The translations under genes and the position numbers were made by a program. Positions 23,526 through 32,288 of a stretch of DNA of 33,090 bases are shown in pieces. The DNA is from Klebsiella pneumoniae. GTDB taxonomy: Bacteria > Myxococcota_A > UBA796 > SXON01. Each line of letters begins with the position of its first letter. Within the stretch, counting starts at the first letter, position 1. The DNA lies in the NCBI GenBank assembly GCA_945861635.1, contig CAMAWH010000056.1, positions 1-33,090 of the forward strand. The letters run 5' to 3'. Under the pieces are notes generated by a model. That model was not told the DNA's origin and did no database searches. It saw nothing but the letters and a program-made list of their open reading frames with translations.

Positions 23526-23981
23526 TTAGCCTTTATCGACCCGAATCGATTTGATGTTCGCCTTGATGGCTCGCCCCGTGGACCGCCCAAACGTCCACTC
23601 GGATCCGTCGGCAAGGTGCTGAACCTGCTCGAAGCTGGCCTGAAAGTCCGGATCCGTCCGGCGCGCATCGTTGGCGTCCAACCAATCTACATCGGGAATC
23701 CGGATAGCCGTGAGGCCATCCTTGGTCTTGAAACAGCTTCCGGCCTTGATGGACACCGCGCGCCAACTCCCCTCTTCCCACTGATCGGTGGGATCGGTCG
23801 CGAAAATCACGCGGGTGCCGATGGGCGCAACAATCGCGAGCGATTTGATGTCTTCCGTCTTGACGTCACCCTGACGGCCCCCAACCGGGTGGATTTCCAC
23901 CACCCGGCGTTCTCCGCTCATGTTGATGCCGGAAAAAACGATGATGTCACAACGGATTTTCGGTCCGACGTTCCATTCCAT
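23526..23981 (-). CDS. hypothetical protein in TlpA operon
   Basis: A 151-residue protein from the ATG at 23981, only 2 nt after the stop of the TlpA-like gene, so translation is probably coupled. I recognise no family. It lacks a signal peptide or membrane helix and is predicted mostly beta: MEWNVGPKIRCDIIVFSG, RRVVEIHPVGGR, LAIVAPIGTRVIFAT, then GSWRAVSIKAGS and a C-terminal GRAIKANIKSIRV. The strand pattern with Gly turns loosely recalls a beta/gamma-crystallin or other small sandwich, but this is a weak guess. Two Cys residues (11, 83) could form a disulfide if it is exported. Confidence 0.75.
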   Translation of the reverse strand: MEWNVGPKIRCDIIVFSGINMSGERRVVEIHPVGGRQGDVKTEDIKSLAIVAPIGTRVIFATDPTDQWEEGSWRAVSIKAGSCFKTKDGLTAIRIPDVDWLDANDARRTDPDFQASFEQVQHLADGSEWTFGRSTGRAIKANIKSIRVDKG

Positions 23982-23983
23982 GA

Positions 23984-24697
23984 CTAGCCCGCCATCAGCT
24001 TGTCGAGCAATTCCGGCGTGAGCCGGGCGGGGTGGCCACGCCACACGACCTTCCCGTCTTTCACGAGCGCCGCGGCGGGAATTCCTGACACATTAAAGGC
24101 CGTGCTCATCGACGTGTCCTTCTCCTTTCCGTTGGGGAACTTGACGTTGTGTTCCTTCAGGAATTCGGCGACCTTTTCATCCGTGGACGACTTCGTCACT
24201 TTCGTCAAACCGACGAGCTGAATGCCCTTGGCGCGGTATTCGGCCTCCTTTTCCGCCATTTCGGGAAGTTCCTTCTTGCAGTGCGGGCACCAGACTTCCC
24301 AGAAGACGAGCAACGTGGCCTTGCTACCGGAATAATCCGCCTTGCCCTGAAACCACTTGTCCACTTCAAGCGGCTTGGCATCCGTGCCAATCAAGTTGAT
24401 CTCGGCGGACATATGCGACGCGGCCTTTCCCGCACGCGTACCCGCATATTTAGCCGACAAATCTGCGAACTTGCCCTTGGCCGTGGCGAAGTCACCCTCC
24501 TTGATGGCCGCCTGGGCCGCCTGCATCAGTTTCGACGCCGCCTCCTCATCCGCGGAGGAAGCCGGAGCCGAGGCGGCGCTCTTCTTTTCCAACGTCGCGA
24601 CGGACTCTTCGATCGTCTTCAACCGGGCGTCGAGCGCGTCAACGTCGGCTTTCTGGGCGCATGAGACAAGGAGGGAAAGCGAAAGGATTCCAAGCAT
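23984..24697 (-). CDS. TlpA-like thioredoxin-fold lipoprotein
   Basis: A 237-residue lipoprotein from the ATG at 24697, preceded by AGGAG (7-nt spacing); an ATG 15 codons upstream is possible but has no such site. MLGILSLSLLVSC ends in a lipobox with Cys13. Residues about 17-40 are coiled coil, and about 52-95 form a helical hairpin of TPR type (AAIKEGDFATAKGKFADLSAKYAGT). The thioredoxin/TlpA domain (about 105-237) has the active site WCPHC (Cys137, Cys140) and the cis-Pro segment SGIPAAALV. TlpA proteins are periplasmic thiol reductants, for example in cytochrome c maturation. The tether suggests outer- or inner-membrane location. It heads an operon with the 151-residue and AT-hook genes and is divergent from ettA. 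Confidence 0.9.
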   Translation of the reverse strand: MLGILSLSLLVSCAQKADVDALDARLKTIEESVATLEKKSAASAPASSADEEAASKLMQAAQAAIKEGDFATAKGKFADLSAKYAGTRAGKAASHMSAEINLIGTDAKPLEVDKWFQGKADYSGSKATLLVFWEVWCPHCKKELPEMAEKEAEYRAKGIQLVGLTKVTKSSTDEKVAEFLKEHNVKFPNGKEKDTSMSTAFNVSGIPAAALVKDGKVVWRGHPARLTPELLDKLMAG

Positions 24698-24777
24698 GAA
24701 AACGCTCCTGAGCGAAAGGGCGGCGGTACTAACACCCGCCATGCGGGACGGCGAATAGCCGGATAGACGGCCTGCCC

Positions 24778-26445
24778 ATGGCGCACCAGTACATTTATGT
24801 CATGAAGAATCTCCGCAAGGCCTGGCCGGGCGGAAAAGAGGTCCTGAAGGGAATCTGGCTGTCGTTCTACCCCGGCGCCAAGATCGGTGTGCTGGGCAAC
24901 AACGGCGCGGGAAAGTCCACGCTGCTCCGCATCATGGCCGGCGTTGACAAAGACTTTTCTGGAGAGGCGTGGGCGGCGGCCGGGGTCACGGTGGGGTACC
25001 TTGCGCAGGAGCCGCACCTCGACGACGCGTTGACCGTCCGGGAAGAAGTGGAGCTTGCCGTCGCATCCACGCGCGCACTGCTCGTGCGGTATGAGGAGGT
25101 TTCTGCGGCATTCGGAGACGAGGACGCCGACTACGACGCACTGGGCACCGAACAGGCCGCCTTGCAGGACAAGATCGACGCTTGTGGTGCCTGGGAGCTG
25201 GATCGCCGCCTGGAAATCGCCATGGATGCGCTGCGCGTCCCCGCGGGTGATGCGCGAATTGCGGTGCTCTCCGGTGGAGAAAAGCGTCGGGTTGCGCTAT
25301 GTAAGTTGCTCCTTCAGGCCCCAGACATACTGTTGCTTGACGAGCCGACCAATCACCTCGACGCGGAGAGCGTGGCGTGGTTGGAACGGACCCTGAAGGA
25401 GTACCCGGGCACCGTGGTCGCGGTGACGCACGATCGGTATTTCCTCGACAATGTTGCTGGATGGATTCTGGAATTGGACGCTGGACACGGCATTCCATGG
25501 GAAGGAAACTACTCCAGTTGGTTGGAGCAGAAACAAAAGCGGTTGGCGCAGGAAGAGAAGACGCAGAGCGCCCGACAGAAAACGTTGGAACGCGAGTTGG
25601 AGTGGATTCGGATGTCCCCGCGCGCCCGCCAGAGCAAGGGCAAGGCGCGGCTGAACGCGTACGAGGCCCTTCTGGAGGGGGAGCCGGAAGATCGAAGGGG
25701 AAAGGCGGAGATCGTCATTCCCCCAGGTCCGCGTCTGGGAGAGGTGGTGATCCAGGCCAAGGGACTACGAAAGGTCTATGGAGACCGTCTGTTGTTCGAC
25801 GATGTCGAATTCGACCTTCCCCGCAGCGGCATCGTCGGCGTCATCGGCCCGAACGGCGCCGGCAAGACGACCCTGTTCCGCATGATCACGGGTTCGGAAA
25901 CCGCCGACGGCGGCGAGCTGCGCCTCGGTGAAACCGTGAAACTGGCCTACGTAGAGCAGGTTCGAGCGTTCGACCCTCAGAAAACGGTCTACGATATCAT
26001 CTCCGGTGGTCGCGACGTGATCAAGGTTGGATCGAGAGAAATCCACGCCCGCGCCTACTGCGGCGCCTTCAACTTCAAGGGCACGGATCAGCAGCAAAAG
26101 GTCGGGACGCTTTCCGGTGGTGAACGCAATCGCCTCCAACTGGCAACGATGCTGCAGTCCGGCGGAAATGTGATCCTGCTCGACGAGCCGACGAACGACC
26201 TCGATATCGACACGCTCCGCGCACTGGAAGACGCGCTGCTCGGGTTTGCCGGCAGCGTCGTCGTCACCAGCCACGATCGGTGGTTTCTCGACCGCATCGC
26301 CACACATATCCTTGCCTTCGAGGGGGATAGCCGCGTGGTGTGGTTCGAAGGAAACTACGAGGACTACGAGAAGGATCGGCGGAGGCGCCTCGGTGCGGAC
26401 GCGGACCAACCGCACCGCATCCGATACAAGCCGCTCGCGCGGTAG
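24778..26445 (+). CDS. ettA: energy-dependent translational throttle EttA (ABC-F ATPase)
   Basis: 555 residues, the length of E. coli EttA. Two ABC domains lack any membrane part: GNNGAGKSTLL (40-50), LSGGEKRRVALCKLLLQ and LLDEPTNHLD in the first, then GPNGAGKTTLF, LSGGERNRLQLATML and LLDEPTNDLD in the second. The ABC-F interdomain linker (WLEQKQKRLAQEEKTQSA, LERELEWIRMSPRARQSKGKARL) and the short EttA-type 'arm' in domain 1 are present. EttA binds the ribosomal E site and gates entry into elongation in response to ADP/ATP ratio. The GPNGAGKTTLF and SPRARQSKGKARL sequences match EttA rather than Uup or YbiT. It is divergent from the TlpA-like gene, with 80 nt between start codons. Confidence 0.95.
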   Translation: MAHQYIYVMKNLRKAWPGGKEVLKGIWLSFYPGAKIGVLGNNGAGKSTLLRIMAGVDKDFSGEAWAAAGVTVGYLAQEPHLDDALTVREEVELAVASTRALLVRYEEVSAAFGDEDADYDALGTEQAALQDKIDACGAWELDRRLEIAMDALRVPAGDARIAVLSGGEKRRVALCKLLLQAPDILLLDEPTNHLDAESVAWLERTLKEYPGTVVAVTHDRYFLDNVAGWILELDAGHGIPWEGNYSSWLEQKQKRLAQEEKTQSARQKTLERELEWIRMSPRARQSKGKARLNAYEALLEGEPEDRRGKAEIVIPPGPRLGEVVIQAKGLRKVYGDRLLFDDVEFDLPRSGIVGVIGPNGAGKTTLFRMITGSETADGGELRLGETVKLAYVEQVRAFDPQKTVYDIISGGRDVIKVGSREIHARAYCGAFNFKGTDQQQKVGTLSGGERNRLQLATMLQSGGNVILLDEPTNDLDIDTLRALEDALLGFAGSVVVTSHDRWFLDRIATHILAFEGDSRVVWFEGNYEDYEKDRRRRLGADADQPHRIRYKPLAR

Positions 26446-26449
26446 CTCA

Positions 26450-26461
26450 CGCGCCGGCGCG
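26450..26461. repeat. 12-bp palindrome between convergent genes
   Basis: CGCGCCGGCGCG is a perfect palindrome placed just after the ettA stop and about 30 nt before the stop of the convergent helicase gene. It has no loop and no T-run, so it is a weak terminator candidate, perhaps chance in high-GC sequence. Confidence 0.25.
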
Positions 26462-26493
26462 CTTGGTGCTACACAATTATTCGCGAACGGCTC

Positions 26494-27744
26494 CTATTTC
26501 CTTGTCTTCAGGGGCCGCTTCGCCTTCGTTGCGAACTCCGCCCGGGGTCGGCGTTCGCGTTTGGCCGCCTTGTTCGCCGCTTGCACTTTGCGATCGCGCT
26601 GGGAGCGAGGTGACTCCCCGGTGTCGAGCTTTCCACCACGCGCCAGACGCTCCGCCTCCACCAGAAGAGGCGTATCGTGGTGGGCGACAAGGTTGAATAC
26701 TTCCCCTTTGGCGCCCATTCTTCCCACGCGCCCGATGCGGTGCATGTAATCACTCGCCCGCTCCGGCAACTCCCAGTTCAGCACAAAGGCCAACCCTTCC
26801 AAGTGCAGGCCACGTCCAGCCAATTCGGTGGTGACAAGCACGCGCCCTTCTCCCCCGGCAAACGCCTTCAACGCCGCCTGCCGCTCTCGTGGCAACAGGC
26901 CGCCGTGGACGATTCGCACGTCCTCGCCCCGCTCCCGCAGCGCCGCACCGGCCGCATCCGCGGTCTCGCGACGATTACAAAACACGATCCCCCGTGCGCT
27001 GTCCGGAAGCCCGACGAGCACGGTGTGCGCTGCGTCCGCGCGCTCGTCCCACTTCACTTTGATGTTCCGAACGGTGACGGATTCCGGCGCGGAATGGGCG
27101 TCTTTCGAGAGCAGGAGTGCGGGGCGCTCGGGGCGAGCAAGCAGCCAGAGGCGGATGGATTCCGGCAGGGTCGCCGAGAACCAACTCACCGGCACACCGG
27201 CCGGCACGCGGTCCAGAATCTGCACGACGTCACCGCGCTGACCCGCTGCAAGGAGGGTGTCGGCCTCGTCCACGATGACCACCCGCAGGTCGTCCAGTTG
27301 GACCCGACCCTCTCGTAAAAGCGTTGCCAGACGAGGAGGATTCGCGATAAGTACGTCCACCGCTGACGTAAGCGCGAGCCGTTGGTGTCGCTCCAGCATC
27401 CCGCCGGCCACCGCTCGAACGCGCACCGGTGGCCGATGTCCGATCGTTTTGCACACGCGCAACGTCTGCTCCACCAATTCGCGCGTGCCGGTCAGCACCA
27501 GTCCACGGGGCCGGCCGGGCACTGTCACCGCACCTTCCGCCGCTTCGACAGCATGAATCCGTTGCAGTAACGGGAGGGCATACGCGAGCGTCTTTCCCGA
27601 GCCCGTACGCGCCACGGCGACGATGCTCGCGCCCCCCACGAGGGCCGGAATGGCCATACGCTGGACGGGAGAGGGCGCTACGATCCGCATCCCGTCGAGG
27701 GCGATCACCAGTTCGGGAGAGATGCCAAGGTCGGGGAAAGACAT
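26494..27744 (-). CDS. DEAD-box RNA helicase
   Basis: A 416-residue ATP-dependent RNA helicase from the ATG at 27744. Motifs are in order: Q motif F-DLGISPELVIAL with PSPVQ (1-28), motif I ARTGSGKT (45-52), GTRELVEQT, motif II VDEADTLL, motif III SATLPE, and motif VI HRIGRVGRMG. The basic tail (RDRKVQAANKAAKRERRPRAEF) is an RNA-binding extension as in RhlE/CsdA-type enzymes. The RhlE/DbpA subgroup is possible, but the sequence does not settle it. No ribosome site of good quality precedes the start. A weak sigma-70 promoter lies upstream at 27796-27825. It is convergent with ettA. Confidence 0.93.
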   Translation of the reverse strand: MSFPDLGISPELVIALDGMRIVAPSPVQRMAIPALVGGASIVAVARTGSGKTLAYALPLLQRIHAVEAAEGAVTVPGRPRGLVLTGTRELVEQTLRVCKTIGHRPPVRVRAVAGGMLERHQRLALTSAVDVLIANPPRLATLLREGRVQLDDLRVVIVDEADTLLAAGQRGDVVQILDRVPAGVPVSWFSATLPESIRLWLLARPERPALLLSKDAHSAPESVTVRNIKVKWDERADAAHTVLVGLPDSARGIVFCNRRETADAAGAALRERGEDVRIVHGGLLPRERQAALKAFAGGEGRVLVTTELAGRGLHLEGLAFVLNWELPERASDYMHRIGRVGRMGAKGEVFNLVAHHDTPLLVEAERLARGGKLDTGESPRSQRDRKVQAANKAAKRERRPRAEFATKAKRPLKTRK

Positions 27745-27795
27745 ATGCGCGGGCCTATCGCGTCCGCGGGGTTGTGGCGCGGCGCGCGGGTGCCG

Positions 27796-27825
27796 ACTAT
27801 ATTGGCCGTGCGCGGGGTGTTGCAG
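27796..27825 (-). promoter_or_regulatory. possible sigma-70 promoter of helicase gene
   Basis: On the minus strand, CTGCAA (27825-27820) and TATAGT (27801-27796) are separated by 18 nt, about 50 nt before the helicase ATG. The -10 box matches the consensus at five of six positions, the -35 box weakly. This is a guess in a high-GC genome where consensus matches are scarce. Confidence 0.3.
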
Positions 27826-27876
27826 CGGCACCAATCCCCCCACCCCGGTGTCGCTCCGCCCCGCGCTTTACCTCCT

Positions 27877-29625
<1,749 letters not shown>

Positions 29626-29810
29626 AGGTGGGGCGTGCCTCGCCGCTGTGATACCATGTGCCCGCGCGCGCTCGCTAAAAAGCGTCGGAATAGTAGGGCG
29701 CGCCGCGGGCCACAGAACGAGAGAGAGCGCCGAAGCGCAAGGAGCGTGGAAACGCTGCCCGGGCCGAGCATATTCGTTCGCCGGCGGCAAGGCAGCGGAC
29801 GAGGTCTACC

Positions 29811-30302
29811 ATGGCGTGCGCGCAGACGACTCCCGAACAACAAGCCTCCCTTTCCACGACGACCACCGCAAACGCGATCCACTGGTTCACCGGGTGGATG
29901 CTGGTGGTGGGCCTCGACAAACTCAAGGCGACGATCAAGAATCGCTCCATCATCGGCACCGCCACGTTCCAGACCCAACTCGCGATGCAAACCGCGGCGG
30001 TTCGCACCGACAACCCCGACACGCCGTTGACCCTGGATTCCGCCCTTCAGGGCGCGGGAGAGCGGTGCTCCGGCGTCGAGGATGTCGCCGCCAACACCGA
30101 CGACGTGTTCTGGGTTCGCTTCGGCGTCGCCTATGCGCTGCAGGCCGGGCAGTCCGGGTTTGCCCAGGCGGAGGTCGCGTTCCAGTTGTCCATTCTCTCC
30201 AATGCGGGCAGCTCGTCGGCACCAAGAGCATGGATTTGGTGTCCTCGTCGAGCACCGACGGATTCATGGCCATCACCGGGTTCATGCCGACGATGTCGTT
30301 GA
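29811..30302 (+). CDS. N-terminal half of two-domain protein, frameshifted
   Basis: A 163-residue reading frame from the ATG at 29811, with GAGG six bases upstream. Coding character is good to about residue 135 (SNAGSS), then the frame degrades to Arg/Pro/Trp-rich sequence and stops. The sensible continuation is the frame one base back, starting near 30218 and running to 30577. Restoring one base near 30216-30220 gives SNAGSSSGTKSMDLVSSSST and joins both halves. The first half contains TGWMLVVGLDKLKATIKNRSIIGTATFQ and a GERC segment followed by FWVRFGVAYAL. No signal peptide or family recognised. It is the first gene of a plus-strand group that ends at 32831. Sequencing error, real pseudogenisation or programmed -1 shifting are all possible. 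Confidence 0.55.
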   Translation: MACAQTTPEQQASLSTTTTANAIHWFTGWMLVVGLDKLKATIKNRSIIGTATFQTQLAMQTAAVRTDNPDTPLTLDSALQGAGERCSGVEDVAANTDDVFWVRFGVAYALQAGQSGFAQAEVAFQLSILSNAGSSSAPRAWIWCPRRAPTDSWPSPGSCRRCR

Positions 30303-30577
30303 CCGCGATCCGGCTCGCCATCATCTTTCGCAGTTTGGCCGGAAACTTCCGGTGGAAGATCACCCGCCGGGTTGCGACCACCAGCACCGAGGATCCGGGC
30401 GCCTGGGCCACCGACTTCGAGGCGTCCTACCGAACGACCGCCGGAGAAACCTGTACCGTGGATCTGCCCGTCGATCTCCCGAACGACATGTGGGTCCAGT
30501 TCGGCATCCAGTTCAGTGCCTCGTCCGGCACGGGCTCCCCGAGCCTCAACCTCGGCATCGCGTCGCGGCAGGGCTGA
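30230..30577 (+). CDS. C-terminal half of two-domain protein, frameshifted
   Basis: As read, a 115-residue frame from an ATG at 30230 to the stop at 30577, but it continues the preceding frame after a -1 shift near 30218. It contains TGFMPTMSLTAIRLAIIFRSL, TSTEDPGAWATDF and GETC followed by DMWVQFGIQFSASSG. These parts align with the first half: TG(W/F)M, the -x-DP- turn, G-E-x-C, and (F/M)WV-(R/Q)-FG. The protein is thus a tandem of two similar ~100-residue beta-rich domains and the frameshift lies in the linker. There is an AAGAG just before the ATG, so independent translation is not excluded. The next gene starts 4 nt after its stop. Confidence 0.55.
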   Translation: MDLVSSSSTDGFMAITGFMPTMSLTAIRLAIIFRSLAGNFRWKITRRVATTSTEDPGAWATDFEASYRTTAGETCTVDLPVDLPNDMWVQFGIQFSASSGTGSPSLNLGIASRQG

Positions 30578-30581
30578 GCGG

Positions 30582-31799
30582 ATGTCGGCCTGTGGAGCGG
30601 GGAATGCGCGGGTGCCGATGCCGCCGCGCCCGCCGCCCGGCGCGCATCCCCTGCATCACATGGCGTGGGATGCGGAGTACGACGCGCGCACGCGGCCGAT
30701 GTTTCAGATGCCGAACTTGGGGATTGACGACGTGAGGCGCGCGTGGAAGGAGGGCGCGGCGGCAAATTTGGCGGACGCGAGCGAAATATTCAATCCGGGG
30801 TCCACCGCACAGCACGGCAAGAGACAGCCGGCGAAACATCGAAAATACAATCCCGCCGAGGCCGCGGAGGGTTTGGCCGAGCCCACCGGCGAGGATCCGG
30901 CCGCCGAACCCGACGTCATCGACTGCACCTGCGACTGGCTACTCCGCGACAACCCGGAAGGAAGTCCGTGCCCCGAAAATCCCAAGGGAACGATGCGAGG
31001 CGTCGCCCTGGTGGACAAGTACGCTGACAAATGCACGTTGACCTATACGTGTCACGATGCGTCCACGATGTGCGATTGCACGACGTTCATGACCGGGGAA
31101 TACCGCGACGACTATCTACACCGGTCCACGTGCTACGCGGCTGGATATTTTGTCGAGAAGGTCAATCCTGTCTGTACGTACAACGAGGCGTTCTACAAAT
31201 GCGACTGTCAATATCCATGCACAAAGGACGGTGCGGTGAAGTCGTTTCCGTCGTTTCTGGATCAGAGATCGACGCCATGCGCCGGTGGTGCGGTCACCGA
31301 CACAGCGGGTGAGTTCGCGGTATCGAAGCCGATCTGCTCCCCGGGGGCCCTGGGGAAGGGGGTCAACCCGTCACCCCCCGAAACGGGTGTCTCGTCGAGC
31401 GGTACGGGCGGCGCAGGGGGCGGTGTTGGCGGTGCGGGGGTGACGCCCAGCATTGGAGGCGGAGCGGGCGGAAACAGGCCGTGGGACGGCTGGCTCGTGG
31501 TTAGTCCGGCGCACGCGGGAAAAACTGTGCCACCCTTCAACGGGTGCGTTCGCAATGACACGACCGATATTGACGTGATCATCTACGGGAATTTTGGATT
31601 TGGCACGGTGGGGCCCGGCACAACGTCACCTTGCAACAACCCGTTCACCTACGTGGATGGTGATGCGTTCCAAGCGCGAGGCATTTGGTACCGGATCGAC
31701 GTCCGACGCGGCCAGCGCATCGCCACGGTGGATGGTACGGGTGTGTACGGGTATACCTGCATACGAACCGCCCTTAACTACACTACGGCGTGCCCGTGA
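30582..31799 (+). CDS. Cys-rich modular protein, possible effector
   Basis: A 405-residue protein from the ATG at 30582, 4 nt after the previous stop. The N-terminus is Pro/His/Arg-rich (MSACGAGNARVPMPPRPPPG; then ARTRPMFQMPNLGIDDVRRAW) with no signal peptide. Residues about 110-255 hold an unfamiliar Cys-rich domain: DVIDCTCD (115, 117), SPCP (130), CTLTYTC (151, 157), MCDC (164, 166), Cys184, VCTY (198), CDCQYPC (207, 209, 213), then Cys233 and Cys252. A Gly/Ser/Thr-rich linker (about 270-298) separates it from a C-terminal domain (about 300-405, GWLVVSPAHAGKTVPPFNGC to the end) with four Cys. The same Cys-rich domain recurs at 32289-32831 without this C-terminal domain. The layout resembles modular toxins, but no activity is visible. 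Confidence 0.7.
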   Translation: MSACGAGNARVPMPPRPPPGAHPLHHMAWDAEYDARTRPMFQMPNLGIDDVRRAWKEGAAANLADASEIFNPGSTAQHGKRQPAKHRKYNPAEAAEGLAEPTGEDPAAEPDVIDCTCDWLLRDNPEGSPCPENPKGTMRGVALVDKYADKCTLTYTCHDASTMCDCTTFMTGEYRDDYLHRSTCYAAGYFVEKVNPVCTYNEAFYKCDCQYPCTKDGAVKSFPSFLDQRSTPCAGGAVTDTAGEFAVSKPICSPGALGKGVNPSPPETGVSSSGTGGAGGGVGGAGVTPSIGGGAGGNRPWDGWLVVSPAHAGKTVPPFNGCVRNDTTDIDVIIYGNFGFGTVGPGTTSPCNNPFTYVDGDAFQARGIWYRIDVRRGQRIATVDGTGVYGYTCIRTALNYTTACP

Positions 31800-32119
31800 G
31801 CAAGAGAGCGGCGCCCGGATTGATGATTGCGCTGATAGCGACACTTGCGGGCCTGTTCGTGGTGTGTAAGGAGTTGATTCTCCGAGTGGAAGAGGCCACC
31901 GTGTTCGATGCCACGGATGCGCTCGTGCAGGTCGGGGGCGGCTCCGTGCTGTTGCTCCTGTTTCTTGAATGGGCAGGCGTTGTGGGTATGCTATGTAGAA
32001 GAAAGCACTTGCATCCGGCGTGGTGGGCCGGCGTCGCGGCGGCGGGCGCCGGAGCTTGGTATGCTTGGCACATTCCGGTCCACTACGTCTCAGACATCGC
32101 CGGGTTCCGGTGCAGGTGA
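31796..32119 (+). CDS. three-helix membrane protein, possible immunity
   Basis: A 107-residue protein from a GTG at 31796, whose GTGA overlaps the stop of the Cys-rich gene; a GTG two codons earlier is also possible. Three hydrophobic segments are seen: about 8-25 (GLMIALIATLAGLFVVC), 46-67 (VGGGSVLLLLFLEWAGVVGM) and 75-92 (AWWAGVAAAGAGAWYAW). Basic residues after helix 2 (CRRKHLH) suggest a cytoplasmic loop. No family recognised. Translational coupling to a modular Cys-rich gene and placement before a second Cys-rich copy fit an immunity or anchor protein, but that is inference from position. Confidence 0.65.
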   Translation: MSKRAAPGLMIALIATLAGLFVVCKELILRVEEATVFDATDALVQVGGGSVLLLLFLEWAGVVGMLCRRKHLHPAWWAGVAAAGAGAWYAWHIPVHYVSDIAGFRCR

Positions 32120-32288
32120 GCTGTCCTGCTGCCCATGCGCTTTGTCTCCGACGAACGTTGCAGACCGGCCGAGGTGATTGCATCCGGGGCGACCAAAGTG
32201 ATCGCGCCCGCGACGACGCGGCCCCTCTCGTCGCCCCCGAACCGGGTATTCACCTCCGAACATCGTTCGATGACGAGCCCGAAAAACC
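32120..32288. other. short gap with frameshifted N-terminus
   Basis: A frame from an ATG at 32135 reads MRFVSDERCRPAEVIASG and on to TTRPLSSPPNRVFTSEHRSM and APAPTG (ending at 32368 in a different frame from the Cys-rich product). The segments TRP-x-x-PN and PTG match the N-terminal part of the 405-residue protein (TRPMFQMPN, AEPTGED). It is therefore a probable N-terminus of the second copy, disconnected by a frame change near 32330-32340. Confidence 0.4.
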
